The notes beneath the pieces were generated by a model. That model was not told the DNA's origin and searched no databases. It worked only from the letters and a program-made list of their open reading frames with translations. This document shows, piece after piece, positions 21,093-32,585 of a DNA stretch of 64,000 nucleotides. Position numbers and translations under genes: made by a program. Within the stretch, counting starts at the first letter, position 1, and the number at the start of each line of letters is the position of its first letter. The stretch comes from Pascua guehoae. Its lineage: Eukaryota > Basidiomycota > Tremellomycetes > Trichosporonales > Trichosporonaceae. The stretch lies in NCBI GenBank assembly GCA_001600415.1, contig BCJX01000020.1, positions 466,945 through 530,944 on the forward strand, given 5' to 3'.

Positions 21093-22385
21093 TGTGGTGG
21101 TAATTTCTCGCCCTCTCTGCTTATCTGCTAGCGTCGAAGTTTAGGTTCACTAGGCTATCCATAGTAATAACTAGAAGCGACATCGGAGTTCATGTTGTTC
21201 ATGCATCATTCCCTTGGAGCCCGACTCTAGTCGGCGAGTACAGTGCACGGAGCCCGCTAGTGGCTAGCGGCGAGGGGCGAGGGGTCCGACGTGAGTCGGC
21301 AACCGCCGTGTGCGGAGCCCGCTGTCGATCAGCGGCGAGGATCATGGAGCCCGACTCTAGTCGGCGAGTACAGCNNNNNNNNNNNNNNNNNNNNNNNNNN
21401 NNNNNNNNNNNNNNNNNNNNNNNNNNNNNNNNNNNNNNNNNNNNNNNNNNNNNNNNNNNNNNNNNNNNNNNNNNNNNNNNNNNNNNNNNNNNNNNNNNNN
21501 NNNNNNNNNNNNNNNNNNNNNNNNNNNNNNNNNNNNNNNNNNNNNNNNNNNNNNNNNNNNNNNNNNNNNNNNNNNNNNNNNNNNNNNNNNNNNNNNNNNN
21601 NNNNNNNNNNNNNNNNNNNNNNNNNNNNNNNNNNNNNNNNNNNNNNNNNNNNNNNNNNNNNNNNNNNNNNNNNNNNNNNNNNNNNNNNNNNNNNNNNNNN
21701 NNNNNNNNNNNNNNNNNNNNNNNNNNNNNNNNNNNNNNNNNNNNNNNNNNNNNNNNNNNNNNNNNNNNNNNNNNNNNNNNNNNNNNNNNNNNNNNNNNNN
21801 NNNNNNNNNNNNNNNNNNNNNNNNNNNNNNNNNNNNNNNNNNNNNNNNNTCGGCAACCGCCGCGTGCGGAGCCCGCTGTCGATCAGCGGCGAGGATCATG
21901 GAGCCTGACTCTAGTCGGCGAGTACAGCGCATGGAGCCCGCTATTGGTTAGCGGCGAGGGACGAGGGGTCCGACGTGAGTCGGCAACCGCCGCGTATGGA
22001 GCCCATTGTTGGTCAACGGCGAGGAGCAAGGAGCCCGACTCTGGTCGGCAAGTATGACGCACGGAGCCCGCTGTCGGCTAGCGGCTAGGGGTGAGGGGCC
22101 CGACTTACTCGATGCCGAAGTGCAACAGAGACAGGCACGCAGCCTCTAGCACTGCCCACGGGGCCCGCCGTCGATCTGTATCGGGGTGCATAGGGGTCCG
22201 AGATCGGCCAGCGAAAGCCGCTTGTGGGGCCCGTCCCCTATCGGTGCTAAAGGTAAAGGGGCCCAACATAGCCAGTGTTGGGGCCCTGTGGAGATTAATA
22301 GGTAAGCCAGGTAAGACAGTGGGTAAGAGGCCGAGTACCTCCCAGAGCAACAGCCCAGTCCTGTCGGTAGGGAAAAACTGCCACA
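21093..22385 (+). repeat. 3' LTR of RE-A, with assembly gap 21375-21849
   Basis: TGTGGTGG...CTGCCACA; 1,293 bp including 475 N. The first ~140 bp and last ~285 bp match the 5' LTR, and the extra length is hairpin minisatellite. Distinct stems at matching places after GGAGCC include CCGACT/AGTCGG (21221-21234) and CCGCTG/CAGCGG (21320-21336). Confidence 0.9.
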
Positions 22386-22455
22386 ACGTCACGTGATTGT
22401 CGGTCATGTGATTTCGACACCGCGTAGAAACGACTAAGTCGTCCAGATCGTGACA
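22386..22455 (-). repeat. LTR B of element B, right part
   Basis: Continuation of the LTR broken at 5190 by RE-A; begins with the duplicated acgt and ends TCGTGACA. The following ctgccccccctg is a polypurine tract on the minus strand, marking this as the 3' LTR of element B. Confidence 0.85.
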
Positions 22456-25400
22456 CTGCCCCCCTGACAGAGGGGCCGAAGTCCCGACGGGCCTCGTTTA
22501 TCGATATCGACAGCGTCGACAGGATCGGGCGAGGTAAGTCGTTTCGTTGGATCGGTTTGCCGGGTTTCGTTTGTTCAGTGACGCTTGCGCCGTCGCTTTG
22601 GAGCGGGAACAGGGGGAAAGAAATGCTCCGGGTTGTCCTTGTTGGCCTTGTAGAACTCACGGAATGCTCCCACATTCTTGATCGCGTGGTAGGGTTCCCA
22701 TGAGTCTTCGTAGTCGGGAAAGCCATGCCAATGGATAAGGTACCAATACTTATCCTCCTCGTTCTCTTCATCATGCTGAGAGTCGAGGACCTTGTCGACA
22801 TACCATTCGGGTTCGCCGTCAACATGGATCGGGGGCTCAGGTTCCTGACGCTGGCCGGGCAAGGGCGGTTTGGCTGGGCGGAACAACTGCACGTGGAAGA
22901 CAGAGTGCAGCCGTTGCAGCTCGGGAGGAAGATCGATCACCCACACCAATGGTGACTTGGTCGGGGCGAGGATCTTGTAGGGGCCGAGGGCGACGCGGTC
23001 AAGCTTGAACAGTGGTCGGAGTGACGTGATGTTCTTGCNCTTGAGGTAGACGAGGTCGCCCTCCTTGTAGGGTGGAGCTGGTTTAACCTTNCGGTTATAG
23101 AACTCCGAGTGACGTGCTTGCGCTGCCTTGATGTTCTCCTTGAGGGTCTCGCGGAGAGTTGCAATCTCATCGAGGCGGCGTTGCGCAGCCGGAACGTTGG
23201 CCAGACGGACCGGGGTCGTGGGGTCCACGGGGTTGAAACCGTGGAGGGTGAAGAACGGGGAGACCTTGGTTGACGATTGGATAGTGTTATTGTAGGCAAA
23301 CGCGGCAATCGGCAAGAGGCACTTCCAGTCCGTGTACGTCGCGTTGACGTGGTGCCGCAGATAGTGGATGATAATCTGAATGAGACGCTCAGTTTGCCCA
23401 TCGGTCTGCGGGTGCCAGGCCGTGGACAAGGCGGACTTGGTGCCGAGTGCATCAAAGAAGGCACGGGTGTAACGTGACGCATTGAGGGGGCCCCGGTCGG
23501 AGACGATATCCAGAGGCATGCCATAGACAGAGAAGACATGCTTGATCGTCAGTTCGACCAGGTCTTCTGCGGTGAAGCCCTTTTCCTTGAACGGGGCGAA
23601 AACTGCAAACTTGGTAAGGCGACAGATCCAGAACATGATTGAATCGTTGCCGTCTTCGTCGGGTGGCAGTTTNGTCAGTGCGTCCATGGCAAGAGAACTC
23701 ATGGGACGCAAAGGAATGGGGAGNGGTTGCAGAGGTCCAAATTGCCGCTGGCGCCAAGGCTTGTTCCANTTACAGGTGTGACAGCCGGCGCAATAGGCAT
23801 CGATGAACTTGCGCATCGCGGGGAAGTAGAAGTAACGGCTGACGGCGGCAAGAGTTTTTGCACTACCGGGGTGGCCAGCCGTGGGAACGTTATGAGCCTG
23901 GTAGACGATGTCNAGTTTAAGTTGATGGTCGTCAGGCATGAACAGGAGGTTGGAAAAGAAGAGAAGCTCGTCGTGCACTGAGAAAAACTCGAGATCATCG
24001 TCGGCCAGGTCGTCCGGAGGAGACTCCTCAGGGTGCTGCAGAGCATGGATCAGCTGCTGACAGCGTTCGTCNTTGTCTTGGGCTCTGCGCAGCCGCTCGA
24101 CAATGTCGGAATGAGGAGGGTAGTNGTCAGGGTTGTCTTCGTCGGCGTCTTCCTGTTCAGGGGGTACAGGGGGATCGTCGACGTTCTCCGGTTCCGACTC
24201 GACCTCGGGGATGGGTTCAAGGTCAAGCTCTGGTTCCTGGGGGATGCTCGCGGCCTCTTTTCTGGTGCCGCTTCGGGTGCGAGCCATGGTAGCGACAGCA
24301 GGGGGAGGGGTTTCGGCTCGATCGGGGTCAAAGAACAACCGGGGTTCAGCTTCCTTTGCTTTCGTGCCAGGCTGAAGGTCATGCCGGCGCGAGAGAGCAT
24401 CGGGCTTCACCATCTGCAAACCCTTCTTCCACTTGATGGAGAAGTCAAAGGGCATGAGCAGTTCGATGTACTGGTTTTGACGCCGATTCCATGATCTCTC
24501 GGTGAGGAAGTACTCAAGGTTGTGGTGGTTGGTGAACACTTGAGTATCGTGAGCGTACGCAAGGTAGTGGCGCCACTGCTTGAAGGCTTCGATGATGGCA
24601 AGCATCTCCTTGTCGTGCGTCTTGTAGTTGAGCTGAGAGGGAGTGAGCTTTCGGGAAAAGAATGCAATGGGAAGGAGGTGGCCGTCGTCGTCGCGCTGGG
24701 AAAGGACAGCAGCGATGGCGAAGTCAGATGCATCAGCTTCGATGAACAGCTGGCGCAGGGGGTCGAACATCCTCAACACTGGGGCGACAGTGAAACAGTG
24801 TTTGAGGAAGTCAAAGGCTTTCTGCTCTTCTTCGGTCCAATGCCAAGCGCGCCCTTGCTGCGTGAGGCGGTGCAGCGAGAGTATGATCTTAGCGTAGTTG
24901 TGGATGAACCATCGATAGAAGTTGCAGAAGCCAAGGAAGGAGCGGACGTGTCGGATCGTGGTTGGAACGGGCCAGTCGAGGATGGCAGCGACTTTTGTCG
25001 GGCGTCATGCCAAGCTCGCCATGGCCCACGATAAATCCGAGGAAGCGTGTCCGNTCGGTGAAGAACTCGCACTTCTCAGCCTTTGCGTAGAGACAGTGCG
25101 TGCGGAGCTGCTCGAGGACCTCTTTGGTGTCTTTGATGTTGTCCTCGCGCNAGTCGGAGTGGACCAGGATGTCGTCTAGGTATCCGACGGTACACCTGTC
25201 CAGGAGCTCACTGCCGATAGCCTCATTGATGAGGTTCTGGAACGAGGCAGGAGCGTTGGTCAGTCCAAATGGCATGACGAGGTACTCGAATTGCCCTCTG
25301 GACGTGACGAAGGCGGTCTTCCACTCGTCGTCTGGTCAGATGCGTACAAGGTAGTACGCTGAACGCAGGTCGATCTTGGTGAAGACCTTGCCGGCACGGA

Positions 25401-26239
25401 GTCTGTCAAGGACGTCGTCCATGCGAGGGATGGGGTATTGCCATTTGATGATGTGCTCATTCATCTGGTGATAGTGGATGATGGGCCGAACGCCGACATC
25501 GTCATCCTTCTTGCTGACAAAGAAGAGGGGAGCCGTGGTAGGGGACTTGGAGGGACGGATGTACCCCTTGGCAAGCAATTGATCGAAGTAGTCTTCAGCA
25601 ATTGCTGCCTTGCGGCTGGCGAAACGGTAAGCTTTGCGCTTACCCGGGAACTTGCTCTCGTCCTTGAGGTCGATCGCATGGTCGTAGTTGGTGTGTGCCG
25701 GAAGGCGATTGCTGTTGGTCTTCGAAAACATGTCGAGGTAGTCGTGGAACTCGACGGGCATGACCTTGGCAATCTCGTCGCGATCCGGCACAAAGGTGGA
25801 GAGTGGGTCATCGTAGTCATCGGGATCGGGGTCGGTCAACTCGGCGCTAGCGCACTCGAGGTCCAGACCAGAATCGAGAGACGTGACTAGACCCGTGGAG
25901 GAGTAGGCGAACGGTTGGGCAGGAACAGCATCATCCTCATGTTGGAGCAGAAGGAAGGAGGCTGCTGAATGTGGGTACCACATCAGCATCTCAACCTCCT
26001 CTGGTTCCTCAGAGTTGAGTTTGCTCCCGTCGTCGGCTAACTCCGACATGGCGGCAGCACGTGGCGTGGGTTCCATAGTCGTGGCCACGGCCGCAAAAGC
26101 GGGCGGAGGGGAAACGAGCGATAGCAGAGGAGCAATGCCATCACTCAGGAAGCACGGGAGTAGTTGTTGCATAAAGGCTTCAACTACTTGCTTCGGGACA
26201 GGGGTATTGGGCTTGTCACACTTCGTGAACTTGACTTTG
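22456..26239 (-). pseudogene. RE-B Pol: protease remnant, RT, RNase H, integrase, chromodomain (minus)
   Basis: Coding runs from 26239 down to about 22577. Upstream of RT the frame (VPKQVVEAFMQQLLP) is cut at 26239 by LTR C. RT: EDYFDQLLAKGYIRPSKSP, FTKIDLRSAYYLVRI, then TGA (25336-25338, a likely CGA), DEWKTAF, and the catalytic [11 protein letters not shown]. One extra base in a run of A near 25000 shifts the frame after GMTPDK. RNase H: EADASDFAIAAVLSQ...NHHNLEYF. Integrase: Asp in MDAL, Asp in SDRGPLNAS, Glu in GQTERLIQ, then LGPYKIL. A chromodomain (EWYVDKVLDSQHDEE...YLIHWHGFPDYEDSWEP) ends the protein, typical of chromoviruses that target methylated-H3K9 chromatin. About a dozen single N bases lie between 23039 and 25150, so some breaks may be sequencing errors. 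Confidence 0.88.
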
Positions 26240-26684
26240 TGTCAAGACCCGTTGCGTCGGCAATGGGTCACGTGATCTGGGTATGTGTGTCTGAGGTAGC
26301 GTCGGCTGTCCTCGCAAGTCGCCCACGGCGTCCGCCTCGCAGTACTGGTAACGTCATTACCACGACAGAGGAATACTACTTCATTGCCATACCTCCGTAC
26401 GCAACGAAGTCCTTATATATGTAGGGCCGTGTCGCGGCCCTCGGCGTTGTTCGGATCGCGTCCCGGGCCGTCGGCCTCTCTCCTAGCCAGGCCCGTGTCT
26501 CGGACGAGACGGAGGGCGGACTGGGCCGGTGGCGCCGCCACCGGTCCAGCTCGTCGGTCGAGCGGTGTGACTTATTAGGTAATGGAGATCCGTGTGGGTT
26601 CCACGTGGCTCTGGGTCACGTGGGGACAGTTTCCACGTGGCTCTCTAGTCACGTGGTTGTCCTGGCGCAGGTCGCGTCATGACA
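26240..26684 (-). repeat. 3' LTR of element C (minus strand)
   Basis: 445 bp with TGTCA...TGACA ends; nearly identical to the solo LTR at 1149-1592. It interrupts the coding sequence of element B. The flanks (ctttg, ttccc) do not match, as expected if the element extends to the right and this is only one of its LTRs. Confidence 0.88.
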
Positions 26685-26696
26685 TTCCCCCCCTTC
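26685..26696 (-). promoter_or_regulatory. polypurine tract of element C
   Basis: On the minus strand gaagggggggaa lies directly upstream of the LTR TGTCATGACG. This is the expected plus-strand primer position of an LTR element and fixes the orientation of element C. The region 26697-27851 beyond it is GC-rich and holds no gene I can support; it forms the 5' flank of gene C1. Confidence 0.75.
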
Positions 26697-27851
26697 AAGC
26701 GTGGCGCGTCCCCGTGCCACTGTCGGCTTCGCTTTGTGCGGCGTCGTCAATGGGTTGCCTTGGTGTCGGTAGCGGTTGTCAGGTGCCTCCGTGACGGTGC
26801 GCATCGGGCGCGTCGCGCGCGGGCCCCCCCTGACAGGGCCTCTTCGTCCTTGCGTCTCCGGGGGCTGTCCTTTTGCGCCGATCAGGTGCCTAGACCGCTC
26901 GTCGCCAGTTGGTCGCAGTCCGTGGAGACGATGACGGTCTTCGCGGGCTCCGACGATCGACAACGCGCCGTTGGGGCGCCCCCGGGTGAGTATGCCGGCT
27001 CCTGTCGCTCCACCGATCGACGCCCCCGACGCTTCCTGTCTGACCCAATGTAGCATGGGTTGGTTGCTAACCTCCTCGTAGCAGGCCTTGGCCACCGTCG
27101 CACGTCGTCCTGTGCGGTGGGGTCCCCAGTCCCGCCTGCTGGGGGTCTGGCCCTAGGCCGGCGTCGTTTACACTACTATGCTCGACGTCCGGTATGGCCG
27201 GGTCAAGGTCATTGGGTGCGCTCGACGTGAGACGGCTGCTGCTCGCTTGCTGCGCCATCCTCGCACTCTGGGGGGCATTGCTGTGGTCGCCTTCGGCCTG
27301 TTGGGCGGTGGTCCCGCTGTTCCTTTCCGATGTAGCCGGTCCCGATTGGCGGGGAACTGTGCTGCCGTTGCATCTGCGCCCTGCGGCGAACGGGCCGCGC
27401 TTGGCCTGGCACGGTTTCGTGCTCCTGCCCAGTGCCGTCGCAGGGCTCCCCTGCCCGCCATGCCACGCGTCGCAGACACCCGTGGGTGTCGCCTCCCGTG
27501 CTCCCCCGTCCTTCTTTGGTCGGGGACTATGCGTCCGCACAGGGATTTTCGGCGATGTCGAGCATGACGTTGCTGCGTTTCGTCGTCGCCATGTTACTAG
27601 TTGTTGTGCTATCCGCAGTGATGGTGATCCAAGCGGGCCGCCTTCAGTGTCCCGTCGTGTAGTGTGAGTTGTGCGCGTACGTGGTGTGTCAGGGGTGCCT
27701 TTGGGTACACAGGTTCCATGTAGAGGGTGGCTTGGCATGGGAAGCCCGTCGTCCGAGGAAGGTCACATAAGTATGGGGGTGTCGAGCCAGCACCTTCCTT
27801 TTCCCCACCTTCCTTTTCTTTTTCGTGGCTTCACTGACCACTGACCCTCCC

Positions 27852-29777
27852 ATGCCGCTGGACACCACAGACTACGACGAGGTCGACGTCCTCGAGGTTG
27901 TCGACTGCGCGGTCGCGAACGAGCCCACCAACGAGGACTACCGCAACAATTTTGTCTTCGAGTTTGATGATTCGGTCGTGGCGCGGGCTCGGCGTAAGGT
28001 CATGGGCGACGGTGTGTGGCGGCGGAATGGCCGTTGCTACTTCCTGCGGCAGGACGGTCTGTGGCTGCGCTGGCTCCCGGGCGAGGACAACCGTCGCGCC
28101 ACGTTGATGGTCGTGGAGAGCAGTCTGGCCCTCGAGCAGGGGACAGAACATCATGCGGTTAGTGTTTCTGGAGCTCCCATTCCGCTGTCCCTTCTGCTGA
28201 TCCTTTTCGTATAGCAGCTCGCCGCACTCGCCGAGCGTCTGGGGCCCGACGGCACCGAGAAGTGGGGGCACGCCACCGGTTACTTTGAGGACAACATGCC
28301 CGCTCGTCTCGACTGGCGGTGCCGCGTGTGCCACGAGGAGGACTACCCGTGTGTCTTCCTGTTGCATGAGGGTCGGGGCGTGCCCGTCGGCCTCCCCGAG
28401 GACCAGGTCGCGTGGATGTAAGTAGCCCCCCCTTCAGGTCTGTGTTTCCCCTGCTGAAACCGTGGTAGCTGCATGTGTTGCTTTGCGCGTAAGCAGGGCT
28501 GTTCGCTCCTCATCCAGGCTGGTGTGGTGCGCAAGGGCGTCCTCCGTGGGCCACCCGACGTTGTCCGGGCAGCCGCCCAACACCTGCGCCTTGCGCGCTC
28601 CCGCCTCGATCAGGCCGTGGGTTCGTTCCCCCTGGCCCAGCGTGTGAGCATGAACCTCACCACCCACGAGTGTCGGCTGCTGCGTGGGCTCGACGACATG
28701 GTCAAGCCCCTCCATGATCTGTACAAGGTGGGTCTTGGCACGCCTAATTTTAATTCACGGCATGCCTAACCAAAATGTTCGGCTTGGCATGCTGGGCATT
28801 TCGCGTCACGTGACCCCATGTCATGTGTCCGTTGTGTGTCAGTCCTGATGCTGCAGATCTTGGAGCAGGCCCAGTACAAGGGGAAGGGCAAGGCCAAAGC
28901 TCCGTCGCCGGACCCCGGGCAGGAGGGGCTGGACGTCCCCGTCGGCACTGGCGCCAGTTATCGTCCCGACCTCTCAACCGCCGAGCCGGAGCGCCCCGAG
29001 AGGCCCCCTGACGACGAGCCGCCTGAGCCCAAGTACCGCCCCAACCGCGCCGTGCCTCGCGGCGTCAACGCGTCCTGGAAACGTGTTGGGAACAAGCCGG
29101 GCCGGCCTAAGAAGGCGCGCGGCCCCCAGCAGGAGCGCAAAGCGTGGGGGTGGCTGGGCAAGCCTACCGCCGCCCAGCTCATCTGGGACCACTGCCCCGA
29201 CGGCCTTCCCAAATGGCAACACCCCGCCCTGGCCCCTGCCAGCACCGATGTCAAGATGGCCGAGGACCCCCTCGACCGGCTGCTGCCGCTCCTCGCCCCG
29301 AGCGTGCACACCGCGCAGCCTCTGCAGCTGCCGGTGCTCAAGACACCCCGCGGCCAGGTCATCGGCCACAAGGATGTCGACGCAGTCGTCGACACCTTCG
29401 AGGAGCGTGGCATCGGCCCCGACAAGTCCCCGTTGGTCCGCGAGCTGCTCGACACCCCGTCTGGCGTCGCGACCGTGTCGGTGGCTGAGCGCGACGTCTG
29501 TCGCTGCATGCTGCGCGGCATTGAGGAGGCAGAAGCGGCGGCGGTGCAGCGGAGCCGTGATGCGTCGCCGACTCTGCAGGCGCAGACCCGGCGTGAGCTG
29601 CAGGAGGCCCGCGCCCGTGTCGCTGAGCTTGAGCTGGAGCTCGCTGGCGGTCCTCACCGTGCGGCGACGCCTCCTGCGGGCGGTCCCCGCACGCCCCAGG
29701 CCACGCCTCGTGGTGGCGGCCATGCCGGTGCCGTCGGCGGCGGCCACGCCGGGGCTGCCGGGGGCGGTGGCGTGTGA
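27852..29777 (+). CDS. cargo gene C1: antisense zinc-cluster-like protein, four exons
   Basis: Plus strand, antisense to element C. Exons 27852-28157, 28215-28417, 28469-28727 and 28857-29777; introns 57, 51, 129 bp with GT-AG ends. Exon lengths 306+203+259+921 keep one frame and give 562 residues, start MPLDTTDYDEVD, stop TGA 29775. Cysteines form C138-x2-C141-x6-C148 (CRVCHEEDYPC) and C171-x2-C174-x6-C181 (CMCCFARKQGC), two Zn2Cys6-type half-clusters 22 residues apart, a longer loop than usual. Exon 4 has a basic Pro-rich region (KPGRPKKARGPQQERK), a helical segment likely to form a coiled coil (RRELQEARARVAELELEL) and a Gly/His/Ala tail. Codons are strongly G/C-ending, unlike nearby pol. 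It lies between integrase and the 3' LTR, as A2 and A3 do in RE-A. Function unknown; a regulatory or nucleic-acid role is inference. Confidence 0.65.
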
Positions 29778-29885
29778 CATGCACGTCGGTCGTTTCCTGC
29801 GCGGCCGCGCTTCCTTTACTGTCCCTTTGTAATCCAGTGTCTGCTTCCCGTGTGTGTATTACGTTTCATGCATGTGTCCACCTGC

Positions 29886-32339
29886 TCAGTCTTGCCGTGG
29901 TTTCTTGTACTTGTCTTTGAACACTTTGAGGTGCGCCACGCCTGCTTCCGGTACCCAGGAGTTGTGGCTGTCATCGTAACCCAGCCATTGGACCAGGTAT
30001 TCCCGTTTGCGTTTCTTGTCATTGGCCCATCGTTCGTCGATGATGTCCTCGACCTCGTACTCTGCGTCCGGGGCAGTGTGGGCCCTGTGCTGTTGTCTGA
30101 CGGGCCTGTCGGGGAACTTGTCGTCGTTCGCTTTCGTGAGCAACGACACGTGGAACGTGGGGTGGATCCTCATCCATTTAGGTAATGCTAGCCTGTGCGC
30201 GGTGTCTGACAAGGCTTCCTCGACCGTGAACAGCCCCAAGTGTTTGTAGTCCATTTTCTTGGATGGCCGTAATGTGCTGATGTTCTTCGCGTTCAGGTAG
30301 ACGAGGTCGCCGGTCGCGATCGTGGGCTCTCGGTGAGTTTTGTCATATTGCGCCTTGTACGCCGCTTGTGCTTCGGCGATGTTTGCAGGCAGTAGGTCTG
30401 TGATGGACAGCATGTGGTTCGCCCATTCGACGGCCGTAGGCTTGCGGCCTGTCTGCAGTCGTGCTGGTTCCAGGAACGTGCGATGTGGCACACGGCCGCA
30501 GTAGGCTTCGAACGGTGTCATCTTGGTGGACGTGTGTGTCGTGCTATTGTAGCAGAACTTGGCTTGCGGGAGTAGGTCCGCCCAGTCGTCTTGCTCGTAG
30601 TTGGAGAATACGCGTAGGTACTGTTCCAGCCACTGGTTCACGATTTCCATTTGTCTGTTCGTCTGCGGGTGGTATGCCGTGGAGTAGTGGTGGTCCACTG
30701 ACATCACCCCCGCCAGGGACTGCCAGAATCGGGAGACGAACAGTACCCCTCTGTCGGACACGATCGTGTCTGGGAGGCCGAACCTGGGGTATGCGTGGGT
30801 GAAAAACAGTCACGTGAACTCAGGGGCGTCGGCCTTGGTGGTTGTGGGGATAAAAATCGACATCTTAGTGAGGCGGTCGACGATGACGAGGATCGCGTCG
30901 TAACCGTTGGACGGCGGTAACGCTACGATGTGATCCATTGAGATGTCCGCCCATGCATGGTTCGGGATGGGCAGCGGTTTGAGGAGGCTGGTCTTGCACT
31001 GGCGCTTTATCTTGGTGAGTTGGCACTCCTTGCAGCCATCGACATAGTCGCACACTGCTGAGCGGAAACCGGGCCACCAGAACGAGCGGGCCATGTTCTG
31101 TATCTTTCGCTTGCGGCCCGGGTGTCCTGCGGCCCCTGAGTCGTGCTGGTTGGACAGTCCTAGCGTGCGGTATTTCTCCGGCAAGAACATTGGTGTGAGG
31201 GGTGTGGTTTGGTTGTCCGACTCCGTCATTGTCGTCCCTTTTACGACCCGCCGTGGTGTACCCTTGGCATCTAGTGCCACTTGGCCTGTTTTCAAGAGTC
31301 GGGCGCCCTCCAGGGACTCCGGGAAGGCTTCTCGGATCATTTCGTCGAACCTCGTGACCACAATGGCTGCCACCAACTGGGCTCTTGTCAAGAGCGGGCG
31401 GTAGTTGTGGCCGTTGAGTTCTGGGGACAGCATTGTCGAGTCTGTGTCGTTGGGTCTGAAGTCTGGCCTGCGGGATAGCGCGTCCAGCTTAGCCGACTTC
31501 TTCCCTGGTCGGTACGTGATGACAAAATTGAAGCCTGCCATGTACTCGCCCCAGCGCGCTTGTCGACATGTGAGCTGTTTTGTCGTAAGGAAGAACTCGA
31601 GGCTGCGGTGGTCGGAGTACACCTGTACCTCTACGTCGCAGCCCTCGAGGTAGTGACGCCATTCTTCGAATGCGTAGACGATGGCGAGGAACTCTTTGTC
31701 GTGCACGGGGTAGTTGAGCTCAGCCGGCGTCATTCCTCTAGACAGGAACGCTACTGGTCGTAGGACGCCCTCACTGTCGTACTGGGAGAGAATCGCCACG
31801 ATGGCGTAATCCGATGCGTCGGTCTCTACAACTGTTTGGTCTTTGGGGTCGTAGTGTCGTAGGCTAGGTGCCTCCATGACTTGCCGTTTTAAGGCCTCGA
31901 ACGCCTCCTGGCATGCGGGTGTCCATGCGAACATCGTGTCCTTTCTCGTGAGGCCGTGTAGTGGCCTGGCGATTTTGGCGAACTTCTCGATGAATCGTCT
32001 GTAGAAGTTGATGAATCCTACGAACGACTGAGTGTCCTTGAGGTTCCGTGGGGCTGGCCAGTTCGTGACTGCGATGACTTTGCCCAGGTCCATGTCTACT
32101 CCTTCTGGCGAGATGACGTAACCCAGAAACTCGACCTTGTCGGCATGAAACATGCATTTATCGTGTTTGGCGTATAGTTGGTGGGTGCGTAGTCTCCGTA
32201 GTACTTCTTGGACATGTCGTCGGTGTGTCCCTAAGTCGTTGGAGTAGATGAGGATGTTGTCTAGGTAGATGATGATGTAGACGTCGAGGATGTCACGGAA
32301 GAGGTGGTTCATGAGGTGTTGGAAAGATGCCGGCGCGTT
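29886..32339 (-). pseudogene. RE-C Pol: RT (mutated), RNase H, integrase, chromodomain (minus)
   Basis: Coding descends from 32339 to TGA about 29886, truncated at its 5' end inside RT (NAPASFQHLMNHLF). The catalytic box reads IIYLDNILIYS, so the second Asp of YLDD is Asn; GAC to AAC within CGAC is a CpG transition. RNase H: ETDASDYAIVAILSQ...YSDHRSLEFF. Integrase zinc domain GHPGRKRKIQNMARSFWWPG with CKECQ; catalytic Asp in SMDHIVAL, Asp in VSDRGVLF and Glu in NRQMEIVNQ. One TGA (30810-30812) fits a former CGA. The chromodomain (EYEVEDIIDERWAN...YLVQWLGYDDSHNSW) is at the end, about 29890-30060. Gag, protease and the 5' half of RT are missing. A different gypsy lineage from RE-A. Confidence 0.88.
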
Positions 32340-32585
32340 GGGAACTTCCCGAATCGATTATCAAACATGCCCGACCCGCCTGATTAAACGACTTATTTGA
32401 TTGTTTTTCGATCGAAACTTCGATTCACCCTCATAGGACTTCTTTGCAAACTCGAAATTTGCCACCCAGATTCCCACCCAACCGTTTATCGCACATACCT
32501 ATTCTTCAACATTACTTGAGCAATCCACACCTGCTCTTTCCGATAGAACGATCAAATCCGACGTACAATCAACCAATCGCTCACA

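Larger units (their letters stand above)
5191..22385 (+). mobile_element. RE-A: complete 17.2-kb Ty3/gypsy retrotransposon with cargo genes
   Basis: Bounded by direct LTRs 5191-5799 and 21093-22385 (TGTGG...CCACA) and flanked by the 4-bp duplication acgt (5187-5190 and 22386-22389). It inserted into LTR B. Order: 5' LTR, primer site, Gag-protease frame (6093-10676), -1 frameshift site, RT-RNase H-integrase (to 13687), sense gene A1 (13818-14872), antisense gene A2 (15078-16583), tandem repeats, antisense gene A3 (18284-19866), 48-bp minisatellite, 3' LTR. At 17.2 kb it is far longer than a usual 5-8 kb gypsy element; the excess is the 13.8-20.7 kb cargo region. The frames hold eight in-frame TGA codons, so this copy is not autonomous as it stands. 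No clear polypurine tract abuts the 3' LTR. Confidence 0.9.

Noticed and set aside
21260..22057. long frames spanning the N gaps (also 53282-53949 and 3414-3758)
   Set aside because: They exist only because N bases contain no stops; the flanks are LTR or minisatellite repeats.
27067..27738. 223-codon minus-strand frame and 157-codon plus-strand frame near the C 3' end
   Set aside because: GC-rich region where stops are rare; composition is Arg/Pro/Ser/Thr low-complexity and no homology or splice context is visible.
28974..29780. 268-codon minus-strand frame opposite C1 exon 4
   Set aside because: Complement of a GC-rich coding exon; Arg/Gly/Ala-rich with no domain. C1 has better splice support and protein character.
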